Source: Clostridia bacterium (GTDB taxonomy: Bacteria; Bacillota; Clostridia; Christensenellales; Aristaeellaceae). Taken from it: DNA of 34,723 nucleotides. Of the stretch, positions 31,143 through 34,723 are shown in pieces. Within the stretch, counting starts at the first letter, position 1, and every line of letters starts with the position of its first letter. A model generated the notes under the pieces. The model was not told where the DNA came from, made no database searches, and saw nothing but the letters and a program-made list of their open reading frames with translations. The stretch lies in assembly GCA_017443295.1 (NCBI GenBank), contig JAFSNT010000190.1, forward strand, positions 1 to 34,723, given 5' to 3'. The translations under genes were made by a program, and so were the position numbers.

Positions 31143-32996
31143 TTACTTCGCGGCCAAAGCGTCGCGGGCGGCCAGCCATTCGTCGTAGGCGTCGTAGTAT
31201 TCGTCGGTACTCAGGGGCTTATCCAGCTTCTTCTGGCCCTTGTAGCGCTCCTGGGAAATGCCGAAGGGCGCGTACTGGGCGGAGAAGGGATCGAGCTTGG
31301 AGGCGGTGTAGCCGCCGGAGCCGGGGCCGAAGGGAATCATGTAGGCATGCTCGATCAGGTAAGCTTCCGCCTTGGCGAAGGCTTCATAGCGGGCGCCCAT
31401 ATCGTCGGTGATCGCCTTGGCGGCGGTGAGCAGCTCCTTGTATTCGGCCAGATCCACGTCGGTGAATTCATCGGTGAAGCGGTAGCTGTTGCCGCCGATC
31501 ACGTCGAAGGGATCGGTGTAGGTTTCGGGATCGGCGTAGTCCGCGCCCCAGTTCACCTTCATGAAAGCGAAGTTGCCCTGACGGCGGTTGGCCAGGAAGC
31601 CGGTGGAGGGGCCGACCACAATGATGATGTCGATGTAATCCGTGCCCAGCAGGCCTTCCAGCTGCTGCTCAACGGTCTGGCATTCGTCGGCCCAGCCGGA
31701 CACGTTGGGGTTGAACATCATCTTCATTTTGATGGGGAAGGAGGCGCCGGCGTCGGTCAGCTCGGCCACGGCCTTTTCCTTGTATTCCAGGGCCAGGGCT
31801 TCGTCAAAGGTGTCCGCGCCCAGGGCGGAGATTTCCTTCAGCGCGCCCAGGGTGGTGTAATCCACGCCCTCATACACGGTGAAGTTGGGAGGTGTGATGG
31901 TGTTGTAGATCAGTTCCTCCGCGTTGTCGGGATCGGTATGGGTCATGGCCTTCACGCGATCCAGGCCGTGGAAGATGGACTGGCGGAAGTTTTCGTTGGC
32001 CACGGCGATCTTCCAGTTTTCGATGTCGTATTCTTCTTCAAAGGCGGGGTTGTAGTCGAAAGCGTACCAGTAGCTGTACTGGCCGTACTGCCGCACGGGA
32101 TGCAGGTATTCGGACTTCACGGGATCAGCCAGCCAGTCCGCCGCCAGGGCGTTGTCCACGCTGAAGCCGTCGATGGTGCCGTCCAGGAAATACTTGGGCG
32201 CTACGCTGGCGGCTTCCTTGTTGTAGATCTGGTCGATCTTGTCGATGTACACCTTATCGGCGTCCCAGTTGGCGGCGTTCTTGGAAAGCACGGTGCGCTC
32301 CTGGGGCTTGAATTCGGACAGCACGTAAGCGCCGTTGTAAAGCAGGGTGTCGTTGCCGGTGGCCAGACCGAAGTTATCGCCCATTTCATTGAGGAACGCT
32401 TCGCATACCGGCATGAAGCACACATAGGTGGTGCTGGACAGGAAGTAGGGGGTGGGGGCGATCAGGGTGTATTGCAGGGTGTTCTTATCCAGGGCTTTGA
32501 CGCCCACGGTGTCCCATTCCATCACGGGAGCGGGTTCCTTGCCCTCTTCGGGGGCGGCGGTGCCGTTGTAGTAGTCTTCCGCTCCGGCGATCAGGCCGTA
32601 GAGGATGTCCGCCGTGGAGGACGCGTGGCTGGCGTCTAAGATGTACTTGGCGGCGGCCACGAAGTCGTCCGCCGTCACGTCGGCGTAATAGGTGCCGTCG
32701 GCCTTCACCCAGGTGGCGCCTTCCCGGATGTGGAAGGTGTAGGTCAGGCCGTCGTTACTGATAGTCCAGGAATCCGCCAGAGAGGGCTGGATCTGGCCGT
32801 AGTTGTCATATTCCACCAGGGTGTCGATCAGGTTGGCGGCCAGCCCGAATTCATTGGTGCTGGCGGTGATCAGATAGTTCAGGGTGGTCACTTCGCCGCT
32901 GTACAGCGTGGTATACGTGACCTCGTCTTCCGCCACGGCGCCGGTCATGCCGATCAGCAGCGTGAGGCTTAGCAATAAGGAAACGATTTTCTTCAT
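31143..32996 (-). CDS. oppA: Oligopeptide ABC transporter substrate-binding protein OppA
   Basis: This 617-aa exported protein belongs to the SBP_bac_5 family. A signal peptide (MKKIVSLLLSLTLLIGMTGAVAED) is followed by conserved segments: STNEFGLAANLIDTLVEYDNYG, PSLADSWTISNDGLTYTFHIREGATW and DVTADDFVAAAKYILD. The C-terminal half carries CQTVEQQLEGLLG and a peptide-pocket region with Trp and Tyr. No cysteine stands at the signal-peptide cleavage region, so the protein lacks an obvious lipobox; most Gram-positive OppA proteins are lipoproteins. The start is ATG 32996 with AGGGAGAACCCCCA upstream. It is the first gene of the operon and delivers peptides to OppBC. Confidence 0.93.
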   Translation of the reverse strand: MKKIVSLLLSLTLLIGMTGAVAEDEVTYTTLYSGEVTTLNYLITASTNEFGLAANLIDTLVEYDNYGQIQPSLADSWTISNDGLTYTFHIREGATWVKADGTYYADVTADDFVAAAKYILDASHASSTADILYGLIAGAEDYYNGTAAPEEGKEPAPVMEWDTVGVKALDKNTLQYTLIAPTPYFLSSTTYVCFMPVCEAFLNEMGDNFGLATGNDTLLYNGAYVLSEFKPQERTVLSKNAANWDADKVYIDKIDQIYNKEAASVAPKYFLDGTIDGFSVDNALAADWLADPVKSEYLHPVRQYGQYSYWYAFDYNPAFEEEYDIENWKIAVANENFRQSIFHGLDRVKAMTHTDPDNAEELIYNTITPPNFTVYEGVDYTTLGALKEISALGADTFDEALALEYKEKAVAELTDAGASFPIKMKMMFNPNVSGWADECQTVEQQLEGLLGTDYIDIIIVVGPSTGFLANRRQGNFAFMKVNWGADYADPETYTDPFDVIGGNSYRFTDEFTDVDLAEYKELLTAAKAITDDMGARYEAFAKAEAYLIEHAYMIPFGPGSGGYTASKLDPFSAQYAPFGISQERYKGQKKLDKPLSTDEYYDAYDEWLAARDALAAK

Positions 32997-33065
32997 TGGG
33001 GGTTCTCCCTTCCCTTAGATTTCACGAAGAACCAAGGCCTTCCGCCGGTTCTCACGGTAAACAAA

Positions 33066-33094
33066 ACATTAGCATAAAAATTGAAATATTGCAA
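33066..33094 (-). promoter_or_regulatory. Likely promoter of the opp operon
   Basis: On the minus strand TTGCAA (33089-33094) is spaced 17 bp from TAATGT (33066-33071). An overlapping alternative is TTGATT/TATGCT with 16 bp. The stretch is AT-rich, contrasting with the coding GC. It is divergent from the iscR promoter. Confidence 0.45.
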
Positions 33095-33174
33095 TCAATA
33101 TACAAAGAAAATGCAGTTTGCATACAAAAATACAGAAGCCCCTCCGTTTTTTACCGATTATTTTGATAGGCGTA

Positions 33175-33203
33175 TTGACTTTTTGCCTTCGCCGTGTTAT
33201 CCT
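33175..33203 (+). promoter_or_regulatory. Promoter of the iscR-nifS operon
   Basis: TTGACT (33175-33180) and TATCCT (33198-33203) are separated by 17 bp. The expected start site falls just before the Rrf2-type dyad. Confidence 0.65.
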
Positions 33204-33214
33204 TTCCCTGTAAA

Positions 33215-33233
33215 CCCGACAAAAACGGTCGGG
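33215..33233 (+). promoter_or_regulatory. Candidate Rrf2/IscR operator
   Basis: The dyad CCCGAC-7 nt-GTCGGG covers about +5 to +23 of the iscR transcript. Rrf2-family regulators bind CCGAC/GTCGG-type palindromes near their own promoters, so autoregulation is likely. It could also form a small hairpin. Confidence 0.5.
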
Positions 33234-33252
33234 ATTTTGGAAGGGGGCCTTT

Positions 33253-33696
33253 ATGAAGCTGTCCACCAAGGGAAAGTACGGGCTGTACGCCATGATTTTT
33301 CTGGCCCGGCGGCACGGGGAAGGGCCGCAGAGCCTGAAAGCCTTCGGGGAGCTGAACCTGCCGGAAGCGTATTTGGAGCAGCTGTTGGGTTCGCTGCGAA
33401 GGGCGGGCCTTGTGAACACCGTGCGGGGCACCCAGGGTGGGTACTTGCTCTCCCGGGCGCCGGAAAGCATTACGGCCAAGGAAATCCTGGAAGCCATGGA
33501 AGGGCCGCTGTGCTTTGCGGACTGCGTGGCCGATTCGGATCAGCCGCCCTGCGCCCACAGCGGCGACTGCCCCGCCCGGGGGGTATGGGAATACCTGACG
33601 GGGGAAATCAACGCGCTGCTCAGCCGCATCACCCTTTCCGATATCCTGCATCAAAATCTGCGTCATCTTGAAAACGTTACGGAGGAAACAAAATGA
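33253..33696 (+). CDS. iscR: Rrf2-family iron-sulfur regulator (IscR-like)
   Basis: This 147-aa winged-helix regulator begins [20 protein letters not shown], the family start, and continues with [27 protein letters not shown], the recognition helix and wing. Cysteines C87, C91, C100 and C106 in the CFADC...CAHSGDC region are placed like the three Cys ligands of the IscR [2Fe-2S] cluster. It should therefore sense iron-sulfur status and repress its own operon. The start has GGAAGGGGG upstream. Its stop TGA overlaps the nifS ATG, so the two are co-translated. The dyad at 33215-33233 is the probable binding site. Confidence 0.92.
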   Translation: MKLSTKGKYGLYAMIFLARRHGEGPQSLKAFGELNLPEAYLEQLLGSLRRAGLVNTVRGTQGGYLLSRAPESITAKEILEAMEGPLCFADCVADSDQPPCAHSGDCPARGVWEYLTGEINALLSRITLSDILHQNLRHLENVTEETK

Positions 33697-34723
33697 TGGA
33701 TCGCATTTACATGGACAACGCCGCCACAACCGCCATCTGTCCCGAAGCGCTGGCCGCCATGCTGCCCTGCTTCGGCGAGCATTTCGGCAACGCATCCAGC
33801 ATCCACGGCACGGGCCGGGACGCCCGCAAGGTGCTGGAGGACGCCCGCCGCACTGTTGCGGACATTTTGGGGGCCAAGCCTGCCGAGATTTATTTCACCT
33901 CCGGCGGCTCGGAAAGCGATAACTGGGCCATCAAGGGCGCGGCCTTCGCCAACCGCAAGAAGGGCAACCACATCATCACCAGCCAGATCGAGCATCACGC
34001 GGTGCTGCACACCTGCCAATGGCTGGAAAAGCAGGGCTTTGAGGTCACCTACCTGCCGGTGGACGAATACGGCCTGGTGAATCCCCGGGATGTGGAAGCC
34101 GCCATCACCGACAAAACCATCCTGATCACCATCATGGCCGCCAACAACGAGATCGGCACCATCGAACCGATTCCAGAAATCGGCAAGATCGCCCACGAGC
34201 ATAAGATCATTTTCCACTGCGACGCGGTGCAGGCCGTGGGGGCCATCCCGGTGAACGTGGATTCCTGGCACGTGGATATGCTCAGCCTTTCCGGCCACAA
34301 GTTCCACGGCCCCAAGGGCGTGGGCGCGCTGTACATCCGCACGGGCACCAAGGTAGATCAGTTCCTTCACGGCGGGGCGCAGGAGCGGGGGCGCCGGGCC
34401 ACCACGGAAAACGTGCCCGGCGTCGTGGGCATGGCGGCGGCGCTGGAAAAGGCGGCGGCCAACTTAGAAGAAAACGGCGTTCGCCTGACATACCTGCGGG
34501 ATAAGCTGATCCGGGGTATTTTAGACGCTATTCCCTACGCGCGCCTCAACGGCCATTCCCTGAAACGCCTGCCCGGCAATGTGAACGTGTCCATTCAGTA
34601 CATCGAGGGCGAAGCACTGCTGCTGCGCCTGGATCTGGCGGGCATCGCCGCTTCCTCCGGCTCCGCCTGCACCAGCGGCAGCCTGGATCCCTCCCACGTG
34701 CTGCTGGCCATCGGCCTGCCCCA
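33693..34723 (+). CDS. nifS: Cysteine desulfurase NifS/IscS (partial, runs off the window)
   Basis: The first 343 codons of a PLP-dependent cysteine desulfurase are present; family members have about 390 residues. It takes sulfur from cysteine for iron-sulfur cluster assembly. Visible landmarks are the N-terminal [28 protein letters not shown], the H in [19 protein letters not shown], the PLP lysine K203 in [12 protein letters not shown], and the persulfide cysteine C326 in [15 protein letters not shown]. The SSGSACTSG motif fits group I desulfurases (NifS/IscS). GGAGG lies inside the iscR end, 7 nt before the ATG at 33693. The ATGA overlap indicates operon coupling. The genes beyond the edge probably include an iscU-like scaffold gene. 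Confidence 0.95.
   Translation, partial: MMDRIYMDNAATTAICPEALAAMLPCFGEHFGNASSIHGTGRDARKVLEDARRTVADILGAKPAEIYFTSGGSESDNWAIKGAAFANRKKGNHIITSQIEHHAVLHTCQWLEKQGFEVTYLPVDEYGLVNPRDVEAAITDKTILITIMAANNEIGTIEPIPEIGKIAHEHKIIFHCDAVQAVGAIPVNVDSWHVDMLSLSGHKFHGPKGVGALYIRTGTKVDQFLHGGAQERGRRATTENVPGVVGMAAALEKAAANLEENGVRLTYLRDKLIRGILDAIPYARLNGHSLKRLPGNVNVSIQYIEGEALLLRLDLAGIAASSGSACTSGSLDPSHVLLAIGLP

Noticed and set aside
31029-32639. 536-aa plus-strand ORF
   Set aside because: It is antisense to oppA and has Gly/Val/His-rich composition without motifs.
1-34723. CRISPR arrays, tRNA and rRNA genes
   Set aside because: No regularly spaced direct repeats, no tRNA-like T-loop with an acceptor stem, and no rRNA-like sequence was seen by eye; a covariance scan could still find a missed tRNA.

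Overview
The window looks like chromosomal DNA of an anaerobic Bacillota bacterium of class Clostridia, probably a gut or rumen lineage with a fairly GC-rich genome. The reasons are strong GGAGG-type ribosome binding sites, a five-gene oligopeptide ABC operon, an Rrf2/IscR-NifS pair, many HD-GYP and GGDEF proteins, and a Tn4451-like serine-recombinase mobile element. The exact taxon cannot be read from the sequence. No rRNA, tRNA or CRISPR array was seen.

Layout. (1) 1-933: the N-terminal 311 codons of a secreted protein of unknown function on the minus strand, then a hairpin-rich noncoding stretch to about 1.6 kb. (2) About 1.6-8.33 kb: a compact integrative mobilizable element. It carries an XRE regulator, a CHC2 zinc-finger primase-like protein, a P4/D5-type helicase, a MobV relaxase, a small overlapping ORF, TnpV and a large serine recombinase. 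It has no conjugation pore and no recognisable cargo. Two long dyads stand out: a 24-bp-arm palindrome between the regulator and the replication genes, and a GTACG-rich palindrome just before the relaxase that is a good oriT candidate. (3) 8.3-16.0 kb: a signalling cluster. A REC-GGDEF protein and a Cache-HAMP-GGDEF cyclase form one operon. A divergent operon encodes an HTH-REC regulator, broken by a frameshift, and an intact LytS-like histidine kinase. Then come a membrane GGDEF cyclase and a second two-component pair whose kinase has lost its 5' half. (4) About 16.01 kb: a sharp junction where two 5'-truncated genes meet head to head. (5) 16.3-26.6 kb, visibly more GC-rich: a small membrane protein, a PAP2 phosphatase, a palindrome-rich intergenic block, an HD-GYP protein, a 1374-aa beta-propeller/HD-GYP protein with a duplicated C-terminal domain, a PPC-domain protein and a large exported protein of unknown function. 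(6) 26.7-33.0 kb: oppABCDF on the minus strand. (7) 33.25 kb to the end: iscR and the first 343 codons of nifS, divergent from opp.

How it fits together. Three diguanylate cyclases and two HD-GYP phosphodiesterases lie within about 16 kb, so the region is a cyclic di-GMP signalling hub. Several parts show decay or specialisation: a receiver domain with Asn in place of the phospho-accepting Asp, a degenerate second GGDEF domain, one two-component system broken in its regulator and another broken in its kinase. The opp operon imports peptides, and its OppC homologue carries an unusual SH3-like insertion outside the membrane. The most promising loci are the mobile element with its two dyads, the propeller/HD-GYP protein with its tandem C-terminal module, and the junction at 16.01 kb.
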